DNA of 64,000 nt from Fertoeibacter niger (GCF_009380135.2 NZ_WHUT02000004.1:124001-188000), one strand, 5' to 3'. Shown: positions 36,986 through 48,847, numbered from the stretch's first letter. Notes: generated by a model from the sequence alone, not told the origin. Numbers and translations are program-made.

Positions 36986-37879
36986 ATGACCCGCATCATC
37001 CCCGCACTGGCCGAGGTGGCCCCGCAATACCGCGCCCTGTTCTGCGATCTCTGGGGGTGCCTGCACAATGGCCAAACCCCCTTCCCCGCCGCCGTCGCCG
37101 CTTTGCAGGCCTTCCGCGCACAGGGCGGCGTGGTGGTGCTTGTCACCAATGCCCCCCGCCCGAAACCCAGCGTTGTCAACCAGTTGGACCGCATGGGCGT
37201 GCCACGCGACTGCTATGACGAACTGGTAAGCTCTGGCGATGCCGCGCAATATGCGCTGCTGACAGGTGCCGTGGGGCGGCGCATCTATTTTCTGGGGCCG
37301 GAAAAAGACAACGCCTTCTTCACCGATTTCGCGGATGATCTGGCCGAAACCGTCGCGGCTGAGGAACCCATCGTGAAAGTCCCGCTGGCCGAGGCTGAGG
37401 GCATCGTTTGCACCGGCCTGTTCGACGACCTGACGGAAACACCCGATGACTACCGCGCCACCCTGCTTCTGGCCAAAACGAAAGGGCTGAAACTGCTCTG
37501 CGCCAACCCCGATATCGTGGTCGACATGGGCGACAAGCGCATATTCTGCGCCGGGGCCATCGCGCAGGCCTATGACCAGATGGGCGGGGAAAGCCTGTAT
37601 TTCGGCAAGCCGCATCCGCCGGTCTACGATCTGGCCCGCCGCCGTCTGGCCGCCATCAACCCCGCCATCGGGGCCGATGAAGTTCTCTGCGTGGGCGACG
37701 GCATCCTGACCGACGTTCTGGGCGGTGTGAACGAAGGGCTGGATACGCTGTTTGTCACCGGCGGGCTGGCCGCTGACCAGTTCGGCGCGGATTCTGACAA
37801 CCCCGACAAGGGTTTGCTGGAAAACTGGCTGAAGCGCCAGCAGTTGGAAACCACGTTTGCCATCGGTCATCTGCGCTAA
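36986..37879 (+). CDS. HAD-superfamily hydrolase, TIGR01459 type
   Basis: 297 residues from ATG 36986. HAD motif I is FCDLWGCLHNG, with tryptophan where the general acid aspartate normally lies (DxW), as is usual for this subfamily. Motif II is VLVTNAPRP, and motifs III/IV lie in YFGKPHPPVYDLA (about 195) and CVGDGILTDVLGGVNEGLDTLFVTGG. The cap is the type II (NagD/GPP-like) arrangement. The substrate is unknown. It follows ppaC by about 100 bases, which include a GC-rich hairpin near 36895-36916 without a T-run. Confidence 0.88.
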   Translation: MTRIIPALAEVAPQYRALFCDLWGCLHNGQTPFPAAVAALQAFRAQGGVVVLVTNAPRPKPSVVNQLDRMGVPRDCYDELVSSGDAAQYALLTGAVGRRIYFLGPEKDNAFFTDFADDLAETVAAEEPIVKVPLAEAEGIVCTGLFDDLTETPDDYRATLLLAKTKGLKLLCANPDIVVDMGDKRIFCAGAIAQAYDQMGGESLYFGKPHPPVYDLARRRLAAINPAIGADEVLCVGDGILTDVLGGVNEGLDTLFVTGGLAADQFGADSDNPDKGLLENWLKRQQLETTFAIGHLR

Positions 37880-38004
37880 GGGGCAGATCGCCACAGCAAC
37901 AAAATTACACCACCGGCCACACTTTCGGCTGATTGTTACTCAACAAACTTGCGCCGCACTGCGGCATCGCCTATGCTTTCCCTGCAAAGCACAGGAACAG
38001 CCAG

Positions 38005-38448
38005 ATGCTCGACAACATGCCCCGCGGCACGATCTGCATTGAAGACATCGAAATCGGCATGGTCCGTTTCCTGCGCAAACAGGTGACGGACCGTGACATC
38101 GCCCTGTTCGCCGAGGTGTCCACCGACCACAACCCGGTGCATCTGGATGATGATTATGCCCGCGACACGATCTTTCAGGGCCGCATCGCCCATGGCATGC
38201 TGACCGCAGGGCTGATTTCGGCGGTGATCGGCGAACAACTGCCCGGCCATGGCACTGTTTATCTTGGACAATCGCTGAAATTCATGGCCCCCGTGCGCCC
38301 AGGGGATACCGTCTATGCCGAGGTCAAGGTGACAGCCATCGACCATGCAAAACGCCGCGTGACCCTTGAAACCCATTGCGCCGTGGGACATACCATCGTG
38401 CTGAAAGGCGAGGCGCTGGTTCTGGCGCCAAGCCGCAAGTTCGACTGA
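38005..38448 (+). CDS. MaoC-family (R)-hydratase
   Basis: 147 residues from ATG 38005, behind CAGGAACAG. A single hot-dog domain with the hydratase-2 motif FAEVSTDHNPVHLDDDYARDTIFQGRIAHGMLT (D-x5-H, about 36-70), so it should hydrate an enoyl-CoA to an (R)-3-hydroxyacyl-CoA. Such enzymes feed polyhydroxyalkanoate synthesis or side-chain oxidation. It sits between a HAD protein and ribF and gives no pathway hint. Distinct from Mch at 6842, which is a double-domain protein. Confidence 0.88.
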   Translation: MLDNMPRGTICIEDIEIGMVRFLRKQVTDRDIALFAEVSTDHNPVHLDDDYARDTIFQGRIAHGMLTAGLISAVIGEQLPGHGTVYLGQSLKFMAPVRPGDTVYAEVKVTAIDHAKRRVTLETHCAVGHTIVLKGEALVLAPSRKFD

Positions 38449-38475
38449 CGGCGGGGCACCCCGCCACGGGGGCCG

Positions 38476-39399
38476 ATGCGGATTGTTCAAGACTGGCAAG
38501 GGCTTGCCCCTGCGGATCGCGGTGCATCCGTGGCCATGGGCAATTTTGACGGCGTGCATCTGGGCCACCGCGCGGTGATAGACTTGGCGCGCGGCCAGGG
38601 CCCCCTGGGCGTGGTCACGTTCGAGCCGCACCCGCGCGAGTATTTTGCCCCCGCCGCCCCGCCCTTTCGCCTGATGAACCCCGAGGCGCGGGCCAACCGG
38701 CTGGCCAAGCTGGGGGTGGAGCGTCTTTATCAGCTGCCGTTCAACGCCGCGCTTGCCGCACTGACGCCCGAAGGGTTTGCGCGCGACGTGCTGGCGGGTG
38801 GCCTTGGCGTGCGGCATGTGGTGGTGGGGGCCGATTTCTGCTTTGGCAAGGGTCGCAGCGGCACGGTGGCCGACCTGCAACGCCTTGGCAACGCTTGTGG
38901 TTTTGCCGTCACGGTGGCCGACATGGTGCAGGCCGAAGGCACCGGCATATCATCGACCGCGATCCGCACCGCGCTGACCGAGGGCCGCCCGCGCGACGCC
39001 GCCGCCATGCTGGGTCACTGGCACCGGATCGAGGGCGAGGTGATTCACGGCGAAAAGCGTGGCCGTGAACTGGGCTATCCCACCGCCAACATGGCGCTGA
39101 CCGGGCTTCACCTGCCGCGTCTGGGTGTCTATGCGGTAAAGGTCGATGTGCTGACCGGCCCGCAGGCGGGCAGCTATGGCGGGGCGGCCAGCCTGGGCGT
39201 GCGCCCGATGTTTGGTGAAAATACCCCCAATCTTGAAACCTTTCTCTTTGATTTCACAGGTGATCTTTACGGCCAGCATCTGTCGGTGGCCCTGATCGAC
39301 TATCTGCGCCCCGAGTTGAAGTTTGATGGCCTGCCCGGCCTGATCACCCAGATGGATGCCGATTGCGGCCAGGCCCGCACCATTCTTGCCGCGCTGTGA
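38476..39399 (+). CDS. ribF: Bifunctional riboflavin kinase / FAD synthetase
   Basis: 307 residues. The N-terminal FAD synthetase half has AMGNFDGVHLGHRAVI (about 16-31) and the ISSTAIRTAL motif near 157. The C-terminal riboflavin kinase half begins GEVIHGEKRGRELGYPTANMAL near 190 and ends LFDFTGDLYGQHLSVALIDYLRPELKFDGL. Together they make FMN and FAD for enzymes such as SdhA and TrxB. It follows the MaoC gene by 27 bases. Confidence 0.96.
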   Translation: MRIVQDWQGLAPADRGASVAMGNFDGVHLGHRAVIDLARGQGPLGVVTFEPHPREYFAPAAPPFRLMNPEARANRLAKLGVERLYQLPFNAALAALTPEGFARDVLAGGLGVRHVVVGADFCFGKGRSGTVADLQRLGNACGFAVTVADMVQAEGTGISSTAIRTALTEGRPRDAAAMLGHWHRIEGEVIHGEKRGRELGYPTANMALTGLHLPRLGVYAVKVDVLTGPQAGSYGGAASLGVRPMFGENTPNLETFLFDFTGDLYGQHLSVALIDYLRPELKFDGLPGLITQMDADCGQARTILAAL

Positions 39400-39460
39400 C
39401 CAACGTGGCCCTGCAAGATCACGGCTTTCCTTTCCGCGCACCAGACCGCACTCTGCAAGC

Positions 39461-39919
39461 ATGAAAGCCCCCAAGCTCCGCCCGAAATTCTGGGAACGTG
39501 TCGCCCTGAAAGACATGACCTCGCCGGAATGGGAGGCGCTGTGCGACGGCTGCGGCAAATGCTGTCTGAACAAGATCGAATATGAGGATACCGGCGAGGT
39601 GGCCTTTACCCGCGTGGCCTGCCGCCTGCTGGATGGCGAGTCATGCCGGTGTTCGCATTACGAAACCCGCCGCCAGTTCGTGCCCGATTGCGTGCAATTG
39701 TCGCCCAAGACATTGACCAAGATAGCATATTGGCTGCCCCAGACCTGCGCCTACCGCCGGATTTACGAGGGCAAGCCCCTGTATGCTTGGCACCCCCTGA
39801 TTTCCGGCAACCCCGAATCCGTGCATGACGCCGGGGCATCCGTGCGCGGTTGGTCGGTGCCGGAGTTCGAGGTCGCCGAGGAAGACTGGGAAGATTACAT
39901 CATCGAGGAAACACCCTGA
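39461..39919 (+). CDS. YcgN/UPF0260 cysteine-cluster protein
   Basis: 152 residues from ATG 39461. The N-terminal KFWERVALKDMTSPEWEALCDGCGKCCLNKIE and the later CRLLDGESCRCSHYETRRQFVPDC together give the CxxCxxxCC-type cluster of the UPF0260 family, suggesting metal or Fe-S binding. It ends with the acidic EEDWEDYIIEETP. The stop overlaps the aldolase-like gene (TGATG). Function unknown. Confidence 0.92.
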   Translation: MKAPKLRPKFWERVALKDMTSPEWEALCDGCGKCCLNKIEYEDTGEVAFTRVACRLLDGESCRCSHYETRRQFVPDCVQLSPKTLTKIAYWLPQTCAYRRIYEGKPLYAWHPLISGNPESVHDAGASVRGWSVPEFEVAEEDWEDYIIEETP

Positions 39920-40944
39920 TGTTCTTTGCCTCTGACAATGCATCCCCCGTGCCGCCGCAGGTGATGGCCGCTTTGGCCGAGGCCAATCAAGGCTATGCCA
40001 TGCCCTATGGCAACGACCCGATCATGGCCAGGGTGCGCGCCCGCATCCGCGCGATTTTCGAGGCGCCCGAGGCTGCGGTCTATCTGGTCGCCACTGGGAC
40101 GGCGGCAAACTCCCTTTCTCTGGCAATAGCTTGCCCACCCTGGGGCGCGGTGTTCTGCCACCGGCAGGCGCATATCGAGGCCGACGAATGCGGCGCGCCG
40201 GAATTCTACACCGGCGGTGCCAAGCTGGTGCTGGTTGACGGGGCAGAGGGCCGCATGACACCCGGCGCGCTGGCCGCCGCCATTGCCCGCACTGGCGGGT
40301 CGGTGCATGGGGTGCAGCGCGGGGCCGTCAGCATCACCAATGCGACCGAGGCGGGCACCGTCTATGCCCCCGCTGCCGTGGCGGCCCTGACCGCCGCAGC
40401 GGGTGGCCTGCCCTGCCACATGGATGGCGCGCGGTTTGCCAATGCGCTGGTGGCTAGCGGGGCTACGCCTGCGGAGATGACCTGGCGGGCGGGCATCGAC
40501 ATCCTGTCATTCGGCGGCACCAAGAACGGCCTGCTGGGGGTCGAGGCCGTGGTGATCTTTGACCCCGCAAAGGCCTGGGAATTCGAGTTGCGGCGCAAGC
40601 GAGCGGGGCATCTGTTTTCCAAACACCGCTATCTTTCGGCGCAAATGCTGGCCTATCTGTCCGATGACCTGTGGCTGACACTGGCCCGCGATGCCAATGC
40701 CATGGCGCAGCGGATGGCGGCGGGGCTGGCTGCGGCAGGCGTCACTTGCGACCACCCGGTCGAGGCCAACATCCTGTTCCCCCGCCTGCCCCGCGCCGCG
40801 CATGACCGCCTGCACGCAGCGGGCGCGGCCTATTACCCCATGGAAGCCTTGACCGATGATCGCCCAGCCCTCGCCCGGCTGGTCTGTTCCTGGTCCACCA
40901 CCGAGGCCGAAGTGGATGCGTTTCTGGCGCTGGTCAGTGGCTGA
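39919..40944 (+). CDS. Threonine-aldolase-like PLP enzyme
   Basis: 341 residues, fold type I. It opens FFASDNASPVPPQVMAALAEAN, contains the PLP-stacking HxxAHIEADECGAPEF (about 83-98) and the Schiff-base lysine in LSFGGTKNGLLGVEAV (about 200). It cleaves L-threonine or L-allo-threonine to glycine and acetaldehyde if it is a true low-specificity aldolase; related lyases for serine analogues exist. Translationally coupled to the YcgN gene by TGATG. Confidence 0.88.
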   Translation: MFFASDNASPVPPQVMAALAEANQGYAMPYGNDPIMARVRARIRAIFEAPEAAVYLVATGTAANSLSLAIACPPWGAVFCHRQAHIEADECGAPEFYTGGAKLVLVDGAEGRMTPGALAAAIARTGGSVHGVQRGAVSITNATEAGTVYAPAAVAALTAAAGGLPCHMDGARFANALVASGATPAEMTWRAGIDILSFGGTKNGLLGVEAVVIFDPAKAWEFELRRKRAGHLFSKHRYLSAQMLAYLSDDLWLTLARDANAMAQRMAAGLAAAGVTCDHPVEANILFPRLPRAAHDRLHAAGAAYYPMEALTDDRPALARLVCSWSTTEAEVDAFLALVSG

Positions 40945-40985
40945 AGCACGGATCTGACGACGCCCCCGCGCAAAGTTATGCCGCG

Positions 40986-41792
40986 TCACGCGCACGCCAG
41001 ATGCCCTGCAATCGCCTCTGCCACCTCAGCCGCATGGGTCACGGGCAGCATGTGCCCGGCCCCTGGCACCACGGCCCGCGTGACCATCGGCAAGCGCCGC
41101 GCCAACTCGTCCATGATGGCCGCGATCACCGGGGGCGAGGCCCCGCCCTCCAGCAGCAGCACCGGCAGGCCCAAGCCCTCTAGCCGCCAGGGGGCCAGCA
41201 GGCCCGCCGCATCGTCGTTCAGCACCGGGTTCTGCGCGGCCACCAGCCCGATGCGCCGCAGGATATAGTCGCGCTGCAGCGGGGTCATCGCCAGCCACGG
41301 CTGGCCATTGCCCCAGATGGTATGAAAGGCCATTGCCGCAGCCTCGCGGTCGCCCGCCCGCATCGCCGCCTCGAACGGCGCATGGCTGGCCTGATGGGCG
41401 GCATAGGCCGGGCCACCCGCCGCCCGAGCGGCACAGAACAGCACCGGCTCTATCAGGGTCAGGCTGCGCACCGCCTCGGGCCGTTCCAGCGCCAGCCGCA
41501 GCGCCACGGTGGCACCAAAGGAATGGCCGATCACATCCACCGGCCCTGCCCCCGCCAGTTCCAGCGCGATGCGCGTCGTCAGGTCATGCAGGTCTTGCTG
41601 CCCGACCCAGGCACCGCTGCGGCCATGGCCCGGCAAGTCGGGCGCGATCAGCGACAGCCCCGGCAGACCCGCCGCCACCCCGGCCCATTCGCCCGAATGC
41701 GCAAGGCTGCAATGCAGCGCCAGCCCCTGCCGCGCGCCGCTGCCATAGACCCGCCAATGGGTCGGATGGCCGAAAACCTCTGCCTGCGGCAT
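40986..41792 (-). CDS. Alpha/beta hydrolase
   Basis: 268 residues. The oxyanion strand is VYGSGARQGLALHCSLAHSGEW, the nucleophile elbow is DVIGHSFGATVALRL (Ser near 92), the acid lies near VLLLEGGASPP and the catalytic histidine is in AVVPGAGHMLPVTHAAEVAEAI. Substrate unknown; the cap resembles lipase- or MhpC-like members. Its start overlaps the stop of the upstream HCCA-isomerase-like gene by one base, so the two form an operon. Confidence 0.88.
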   Translation of the reverse strand: MPQAEVFGHPTHWRVYGSGARQGLALHCSLAHSGEWAGVAAGLPGLSLIAPDLPGHGRSGAWVGQQDLHDLTTRIALELAGAGPVDVIGHSFGATVALRLALERPEAVRSLTLIEPVLFCAARAAGGPAYAAHQASHAPFEAAMRAGDREAAAMAFHTIWGNGQPWLAMTPLQRDYILRRIGLVAAQNPVLNDDAAGLLAPWRLEGLGLPVLLLEGGASPPVIAAIMDELARRLPMVTRAVVPGAGHMLPVTHAAEVAEAIAGHLACA

Positions 41793-42382
41793 CAGAGGGT
41801 GGCCAGATGCCGGTCCAGATCCTCCAGCCGGTCCTGCCCCCAGAACATCTCATCCCCCACGATGTAGAAGGGCACGCCGAAGACACCCCTCGCCACCGCC
41901 TCTTCCAGGTTCGCGGCATAGGTCTCGGCTGCCGCCAGCATGTGCCGGTCGGCAATCGCGGGGTCAAAGCCATGGGCGGCCAGCACATCCTTGACCACCT
42001 CATCCTCGGCGATGTTGCGGTCCTCGGCCCACAGCGCGCGGCCAAAGCCATGCACCAGCCCGGCCACATCACCCCCCACCCGCGCCGCCGCGATCACGGC
42101 ATAGCAGGACGGTGCCGGGTTCACCGGGAAATGCGCGGGCTTCAGGTTCAGCGGCAACCCGGCATTCGCGGCCTGCCGGCGCAGTTCCTGCAAGCGGTAA
42201 GCCTTGCGGCTGTCATGCCGTTCGGCCAGCACCTGCCCGCCGGTACGCGGAAACAGCGCGGGCGCATCCAGCGGCTTCCATGCCACCGTGGCCCCCTGCC
42301 CCGCCACAATCGCCGCAAAACGCGGCCCGCCCAGATAGACAAAGGGCGAGATCGTGGTGAAAAAATATTCGATATGAGCCAT
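41792..42382 (-). CDS. 2-hydroxychromene-2-carboxylate isomerase-like (DsbA fold) protein
   Basis: 196 residues of the kappa-GST/HCCA-isomerase type. It begins MAHIEYFFTTISPFVYLGGPRF, where serine occupies the DsbA active-site cysteine position, and has the conserved DAPALFPRTGG (cis-Pro) loop near 40-60 and GVFGVPFYIVGDEMFWGQDRLEDL near the end. The family isomerises naphthalene-degradation intermediates or uses glutathione with other substrates; no aromatic degradation genes are near, so the real substrate is open. Confidence 0.88.
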   Translation of the reverse strand: MAHIEYFFTTISPFVYLGGPRFAAIVAGQGATVAWKPLDAPALFPRTGGQVLAERHDSRKAYRLQELRRQAANAGLPLNLKPAHFPVNPAPSCYAVIAAARVGGDVAGLVHGFGRALWAEDRNIAEDEVVKDVLAAHGFDPAIADRHMLAAAETYAANLEEAVARGVFGVPFYIVGDEMFWGQDRLEDLDRHLATL

Positions 42383-42500
42383 TTGGCCAAAGCCCCCCTG
42401 CCTGCGGTTTGCAAGACCCTAGCCGGGTGATATGCGGTGTCAACGTCACGATTCCGTCACTCGTGCCCCCGTTGCAAGGCCCACTGCAAGGAACATCCCC

Positions 42501-43520
42501 ATGCCCGCCATGACCGAGCCGAAGCTGATTTCCGGCAACTCCAACCTCACCCTGGCCAAGGCCATTGCGCGGCGCATGTCAGTGCATCGCGGCATGGCGG
42601 TTAGCCTGGTGGATGCCCGGGTTGAACGCTTCAACGATCAGGAGATTTTCGTCGAGGTGTATGAGAATGTGCGGGGGGAAGACATGTATATCATCCAGCC
42701 CACTTCGAACCCGGCCAATGACAACCTGATGGAGCTGTTGATCATCGCCGATGCGCTGCGCCGGTCATCGGCCGACCGCATCACCGCCGTGATCCCCTAT
42801 TTCGGTTACGCCCGCCAGGATCGCCGCGCCAAGGCCCGCACACCGATTTCGGCGAAACTGGTGGCCAACCTGATTGTCGAGGCGGGCATCGACCGGGTTC
42901 TGACGCTGGATCTGCATGCCGCGCAGATTCAGGGGTTTTTCGACATTCCGGTGGACAACCTCTATTCCGCGCCGGTGTTTGCGCTGGATATCGAGCATCA
43001 CTTCAAGAACCAGCTGGAAGATGTGATGGTGGTATCGCCAGATGTGGGCGGCGTTGCCCGCGCGCGCGAGATTGCCAAACGCATCAACGTGCCGCTGTCG
43101 ATCGTGGACAAACGCCGCGAAAAGGCGGGTGAAGTGGCGGAAATGACGGTGATCGGCAATGTGGCGGGCAAGAAATGCATCATCGTCGATGACATCTGCG
43201 ATACCGCCGGGACACTCTGCAAGGCCGCCGAAGTGCTGATGCAGAACGGCGCGACCGAAGTGCACAGCTATATCACCCATGGCGTGCTGTCAGGGCCAGC
43301 GGTAGAGCGTGTGACGAATTCAGTGATGAAATCGCTGGTGATCACCGATTCCATCGAACCGACCGCCGCCGTGCGCGCCGCGCCCAACATCCGCATCGTG
43401 CCGACCGCGCCGATGTTCGCCCAGGCGATCCTGAACACGTGGAACGGCACATCGGTATCGTCGCTGTTCGAGACGGATACATTGGTGCCGATCTATGAGG
43501 GGATGTATCAGCGGGGGTAA
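42501..43520 (+). CDS. prs: Ribose-phosphate pyrophosphokinase
   Basis: 339 residues from ATG 42501 (AAGGAAC seven bases upstream). Produces PRPP for purines, pyrimidines, histidine, tryptophan and NAD. The ATP site shows [18 protein letters not shown] and the [20 protein letters not shown] loop, and the PRPP-binding motif is [16 protein letters not shown] near 228. The PRPP it makes feeds purine steps that include PurE and PurK in this window. Confidence 0.97.
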   Translation: MPAMTEPKLISGNSNLTLAKAIARRMSVHRGMAVSLVDARVERFNDQEIFVEVYENVRGEDMYIIQPTSNPANDNLMELLIIADALRRSSADRITAVIPYFGYARQDRRAKARTPISAKLVANLIVEAGIDRVLTLDLHAAQIQGFFDIPVDNLYSAPVFALDIEHHFKNQLEDVMVVSPDVGGVARAREIAKRINVPLSIVDKRREKAGEVAEMTVIGNVAGKKCIIVDDICDTAGTLCKAAEVLMQNGATEVHSYITHGVLSGPAVERVTNSVMKSLVITDSIEPTAAVRAAPNIRIVPTAPMFAQAILNTWNGTSVSSLFETDTLVPIYEGMYQRG

Positions 43521-43529
43521 GGCCCCCGG

Positions 43530-43880
43530 TCAACCCACATCCCATTCATCCTCATCCACCAGCGCGCCCAGCGCCGTCCAGTCGGCGCGGATGCGGGCGA
43601 CGCGCGTGTCGCCCCAGGTGCGGAACACCAGATCGAACCCCGCCGCCGTCACATTCTCGGCGGCGATGTCGGCGCGGCTGTTGGTTTTCTTGTCCAGATC
43701 CCACATCGAGATGCCGACCATCACCACCGGCAGTTCGCGGAATGCCGTATCAAAGCGGATGCCATGGCGGCTTTCGCGCGGGCCGTTCCCGGCCCACATC
43801 ACGCCGTCATCGGCAAAATCGGAAAACATCACGCGCGACCCCTGCGCGATTCCAATGCTGTTTCGGGAAATACGTTTCAT
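43530..43880 (-). CDS. H-type lectin domain protein
   Basis: 116 residues, essentially one H-lectin (discoidin I C-terminal/HPA-like) domain. It shows FDTAFRELPVVMVGISMWDLDKKTNSRADIAAENVTAAGFDLVFRTWGDTRVARIRADWTALG, broken here only by length. The second half carries the W...GD...W pattern of this carbohydrate-binding fold. It has no signal peptide, so cytoplasmic or leaderless export is open. The ligand is unknown. It lies beyond the atp operon terminator and faces prs. Confidence 0.75.
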   Translation of the reverse strand: MKRISRNSIGIAQGSRVMFSDFADDGVMWAGNGPRESRHGIRFDTAFRELPVVMVGISMWDLDKKTNSRADIAAENVTAAGFDLVFRTWGDTRVARIRADWTALGALVDEDEWDVG

Positions 43881-43945
43881 GCTGTGCCTGCTGCTTTCGC
43901 ATCAACCTACGGCAGAACCGGGCAAAAGTTGGCCCATGAAATGGC

Positions 43946-43974
43946 AAAAGGCCCCCGGCGTTGCACGGGGGCCT
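43946..43974 (-). terminator. Terminator of the atpHAGDC operon
   Basis: A 9-bp stem (43949-43957 with 43966-43974) around an 8-base loop; on the minus strand it is followed by TTT. It lies 26 bases past the atpC stop and separates the operon from the lectin gene. Confidence 0.8.
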
Positions 43975-43999
43975 CAACTGTGACGCGAAAGGCGCAGGG

Positions 44000-44398
44000 T
44001 CAGTGCCCGGCGGCCACGCGCATCGCCAGCATGTCATTCACCAGCTTTTCAGCCTGATCGCGGTCATCGGCGGGGGCTGCGGCGGCCAGGGCACGCGCCT
44101 CGGCCACCAGATCGTCAAACACCGCGCCGGTGGCTTCTTCCACCGGGATGGCGCGTTCGGCCAGAACCGACACGCCGGTTGCGGTGATCTCGGCAAAGCC
44201 GCCGGTCACGGCAAATGCCTTGGTTCCCGCCGCACTCACCGCCCGCAGGATGCCGGGGCGCAGGGTGGTGATGGTGGGCGAATGCCCCTCCATCGCCGTC
44301 ATGTCGCCATCGGCCCCCGGGATCTGCACCTCGGTCGCGGCGAGCGAGGCCAGCCTGCGCTCGGGCGACACGAGGTCGAATTGAAGGGTGCCTGCCAT
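44000..44398 (-). CDS. atpC: F1F0-ATP synthase epsilon subunit
   Basis: 132 residues. It begins [37 protein letters not shown] with the usual beta-sandwich, and ends in the helical hairpin that regulates ATP hydrolysis ([18 protein letters not shown]). Last gene of the F1 operon, 9 bases behind atpD. Confidence 0.96.
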   Translation of the reverse strand: MAGTLQFDLVSPERRLASLAATEVQIPGADGDMTAMEGHSPTITTLRPGILRAVSAAGTKAFAVTGGFAEITATGVSVLAERAIPVEEATGAVFDDLVAEARALAAAAPADDRDQAEKLVNDMLAMRVAAGH

Positions 44399-44407
44399 GA
44401 TGCCCCC

Positions 44408-45856
<1,449 letters not shown>

Positions 45857-46726
45857 TCAGAGCGCCTCGGCGCCCGAGATGATTTCGATGAGTTCCTTGG
45901 TGATCGCGGCCTGACGCGAGCGGTTGTACTGGATGGTCAGGCGGTTGATCATGTCGCCCGCGTTGCGCGTGGCGTTGTCCATCGCACTCATCCGCGCGCC
46001 CTGTTCGGATGCGCCATTTTCCAGCAAGGCCGTGAACACCTGCGTCGCCACGTTGCGCGGCAGAAGGTCGGCCAGAATGGCCTCTTCCGACGGCTCGTAA
46101 TCATACAGCGCCGATACAGCCGGAGCGGCATCGAACTGCGCGGGAATGATCTGCTGCGCGGTGGGAATCTGGCTGATCACCGATTGGAACCGGTTGAAGA
46201 ACAGCGTCGCCACGTCAAATTCGCCCGCATCGAACCGCGCCAGAATGTCGCGCGCAATGCCCTGCGCAGAGGCATAGCCCATGCGCTTGACAGCCGACAG
46301 ATCGACATGGCCCACGAAATGCGCCGAAAGATCGCGCTTCAGCTGCTCGCGGCCCTTCTTGCCGACGGTGAGTATCTTCACCGTCTTGCCTTCGGCCAGC
46401 AGACGCTGGGCCTGCGCCCGCGCCAGACGCACGATGCTGGAGTTGAAGCCACCGCACAGGCCGCGTTCCGACGTCATCACAACCAGCAGATGCACGCGGT
46501 CAGCCCCCGTGCCTGCCAGAAGGCGCGGCGCGCCTTCCGACCCGGCCACGGCCCCCGCCAGCCCGGCCATCACGGCATTCATCCGTTCGGCATAGGGGCG
46601 GGCGGCTTCGGCAGCTTCTTGTGCGCGGCGCAGCTTGGCCGCAGCGACCATCTGCATCGCCTTGGTGATCTTCCGCGTGTTCTTGACGCTGGCGATCCGG
46701 TTTTTCAGATCCTTAAGGCTGGGCAT
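45857..46726 (-). CDS. atpG: F1F0-ATP synthase gamma subunit
   Basis: 289 residues forming the central rotor shaft. The N-terminal coiled helix ([35 protein letters not shown]) and C-terminal helix ([40 protein letters not shown]) are both conserved, with [15 protein letters not shown] between them. Full length. Confidence 0.97.
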   Translation of the reverse strand: MPSLKDLKNRIASVKNTRKITKAMQMVAAAKLRRAQEAAEAARPYAERMNAVMAGLAGAVAGSEGAPRLLAGTGADRVHLLVVMTSERGLCGGFNSSIVRLARAQAQRLLAEGKTVKILTVGKKGREQLKRDLSAHFVGHVDLSAVKRMGYASAQGIARDILARFDAGEFDVATLFFNRFQSVISQIPTAQQIIPAQFDAAPAVSALYDYEPSEEAILADLLPRNVATQVFTALLENGASEQGARMSAMDNATRNAGDMINRLTIQYNRSRQAAITKELIEIISGAEAL

Positions 46727-46748
46727 CTGTTATCTCCCTGCCCCGCCC

Positions 46749-48287
46749 TCAGGCGAAGTCTTTGGCAAAAGCGTCCAGCGCAGCGCGGATCTTGGTTTCC
46801 AGCTCGCCCTTGACCTTGCGGTCGTTCAGCGTGATGTCGGCCAGCAGATCCTTGGCATTGGTGCGCAGGTGTTTCAGCAGACCGGCTTCATACCGGCTGA
46901 CATCTTTCACCGGAACCTTGTCGAGATAGCCCTTGGTGCCCGCGAAGATCACGCAGACGATCTCTGCGTTGGTCAGCGGGGCATATTGCGGCTGTTTCAT
47001 CAACTCGGTCAGGCGCGCGCCACGGTTCAAGAGCTGCTGCGTCGAGGCATCAAGATCGGACCCGAACTGCGCAAAGGCCGCCATCTCGCGGTATTGCGCC
47101 AGTTCCAGCTTCACCGGGCCAGCCACCGATTTCATCGCATCGGTCTGCGCAGACGAACCCACGCGCGACACGGACAGACCGGTGTTCACAGCCGGGCGGA
47201 TACCCTGGTAGAACAGTTCGGTTTCCAGGAAGATCTGGCCGTCGGTGATCGAGATCACGTTGGTCGGAACGAAGGCCGAAAGGTCGCCGCCCTGGGTTTC
47301 GATGATCGGCAAAGCGGTCAGCGAGCCCGAGCCATGGTCAGCGTTCAGCTTCGCCGAACGTTCCAGCAGGCGTGAGTGGAGGTAGAACACGTCGCCCGGA
47401 TAGGCTTCGCGCCCCGGCGGACGGCGCAGCAGCAGCGACATCTGGCGGTAGGCGACGGCCTGTTTCGACAGGTCATCATAGATGATCAGCGCGTGGCGGC
47501 CGTTGTCGCGGAAGAACTCTGCCATCGCGGTGGCCGAATAGGGGGCCAGGAACTGCATCGGCGCCGGGTCGGATGCGGTGGCGGCCACCACGATGGTGTA
47601 GGCAATCGCACCGGTCTCTTCCAGCTTCTTCACCAGCTGGGCCACGGTCGAGCGTTTCTGCCCGATGGCCACATAGATGCAATACAGCTTCTTGCCTTCG
47701 TCGTCGCCAGCGGCCTCGTTATAGACCTTCTGGTTCAGGATCGTGTCCAGCGCGATGGCGGTCTTGCCGGTCTGGCGGTCGCCGATGATCAGTTCGCGCT
47801 GGCCACGGCCAACCGGGATCATGGCGTCAACCGATTTCAGGCCAGTGGCCATCGGCTCATGCACCGACTGGCGCGGGATGATGCCGGGCGCCTTCACGTC
47901 GGCCACGCGGCGCTCCGAGAACATGATCGGGCCCTTGCCGTCGATCGGGTTGCCCAGACCGTCCACGACGCGGCCCAACAGGCCGTTGCCGCAAGGCACG
48001 TCCACGATGGATTTGGTGCGCTTGACGGTATCGCCTTCCTTGATCGAACGGTCGTCGCCGAAGATCACGACGCCCACGTTGTCAACTTCAAGGTTCAGCG
48101 CCATCCCACGGATGCCGCCGGGGAATTCCACCATCTCGCCGGCCTGCACATTGTCCAGCCCGTGGACGCGCGCAATGCCGTCCCCGACCGACAGCACATG
48201 ACCCACTTCGGCAACTTCGGCATCCTGGCCGAAGTTCTTGATCTGCTCCTTGAGGATCGCAGAGATCTCAGCAGCCTGGATTCCCAT
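46749..48287 (-). CDS. atpA: F1F0-ATP synthase alpha subunit
   Basis: 512 residues from ATG 48287 ([20 protein letters not shown]). The non-catalytic nucleotide site is [15 protein letters not shown] (about 170), and the arginine finger lies in the conserved [17 protein letters not shown] near 365. The first base of the start codon's complement overlaps the atpH stop (TGATG). The alternative GTG one codon earlier is not needed. Confidence 0.98.
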   Translation of the reverse strand: MGIQAAEISAILKEQIKNFGQDAEVAEVGHVLSVGDGIARVHGLDNVQAGEMVEFPGGIRGMALNLEVDNVGVVIFGDDRSIKEGDTVKRTKSIVDVPCGNGLLGRVVDGLGNPIDGKGPIMFSERRVADVKAPGIIPRQSVHEPMATGLKSVDAMIPVGRGQRELIIGDRQTGKTAIALDTILNQKVYNEAAGDDEGKKLYCIYVAIGQKRSTVAQLVKKLEETGAIAYTIVVAATASDPAPMQFLAPYSATAMAEFFRDNGRHALIIYDDLSKQAVAYRQMSLLLRRPPGREAYPGDVFYLHSRLLERSAKLNADHGSGSLTALPIIETQGGDLSAFVPTNVISITDGQIFLETELFYQGIRPAVNTGLSVSRVGSSAQTDAMKSVAGPVKLELAQYREMAAFAQFGSDLDASTQQLLNRGARLTELMKQPQYAPLTNAEIVCVIFAGTKGYLDKVPVKDVSRYEAGLLKHLRTNAKDLLADITLNDRKVKGELETKIRAALDAFAKDFA

Positions 48288-48847
48288 CACCCAACCTCTT
48301 TCATTGCATTCTGGAGTGCCGCGAGCTTTGCCTTGACCGAGGTGTCGATCATGGTGGAGCCCAGCTTTACGACAAGACCACCGATGAGGGATTCATCGAC
48401 GGCGGTTTTCAGTTTCACATCCTTGCCCACGCGCGCCTTCAGGGTCGCGGCCAGCTTGCCTGCCTGATCCGGGCTCAGCGGGGTGGCCGAAGTCACTTCG
48501 GCCGTCATCTCGCCCTTTGCGGCGGCGATGCGGGCGCGGATATTGGCGATCATCTGCGGCACCACGAACAGGCGGCGCTTTTGCGCCATCAGCGTCAGGG
48601 TGTTGGCGGTCAGGGCCGACAGGCCCATCTGTGCTGCAATCGCCGAAATCGCCCGGGCCTGATCGTCGCGGCTGTAGATCGGCGAGGCCAGAAGGCCCTT
48701 CAGATCGGCGCTGCCGGTGATCGCCGCATCGAGCGCGTCGATGTCGGATTCCAATGCGGCGAGCGAGTTGGCGTCATTCGCCAGTTCGAAGACGGCGGTG
48801 GCATAACGCGCGGCAATGCCAGAGGAAATCGAGGCTGGTTCGGACAC
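48287..48847 (-). CDS. atpH: F1F0-ATP synthase delta subunit
   Basis: 186 residues from GTG 48847 (family start [22 protein letters not shown]), preceded by AAAGGG. The open frame runs 24 codons further upstream without family similarity. Delta joins F1 to the peripheral stalk. The C-terminal part ([29 protein letters not shown]) is the conserved OSCP end. First gene of atpHAGDC. Confidence 0.95.
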   Translation of the reverse strand: MSEPASISSGIAARYATAVFELANDANSLAALESDIDALDAAITGSADLKGLLASPIYSRDDQARAISAIAAQMGLSALTANTLTLMAQKRRLFVVPQMIANIRARIAAAKGEMTAEVTSATPLSPDQAGKLAATLKARVGKDVKLKTAVDESLIGGLVVKLGSTMIDTSVKAKLAALQNAMKEVG

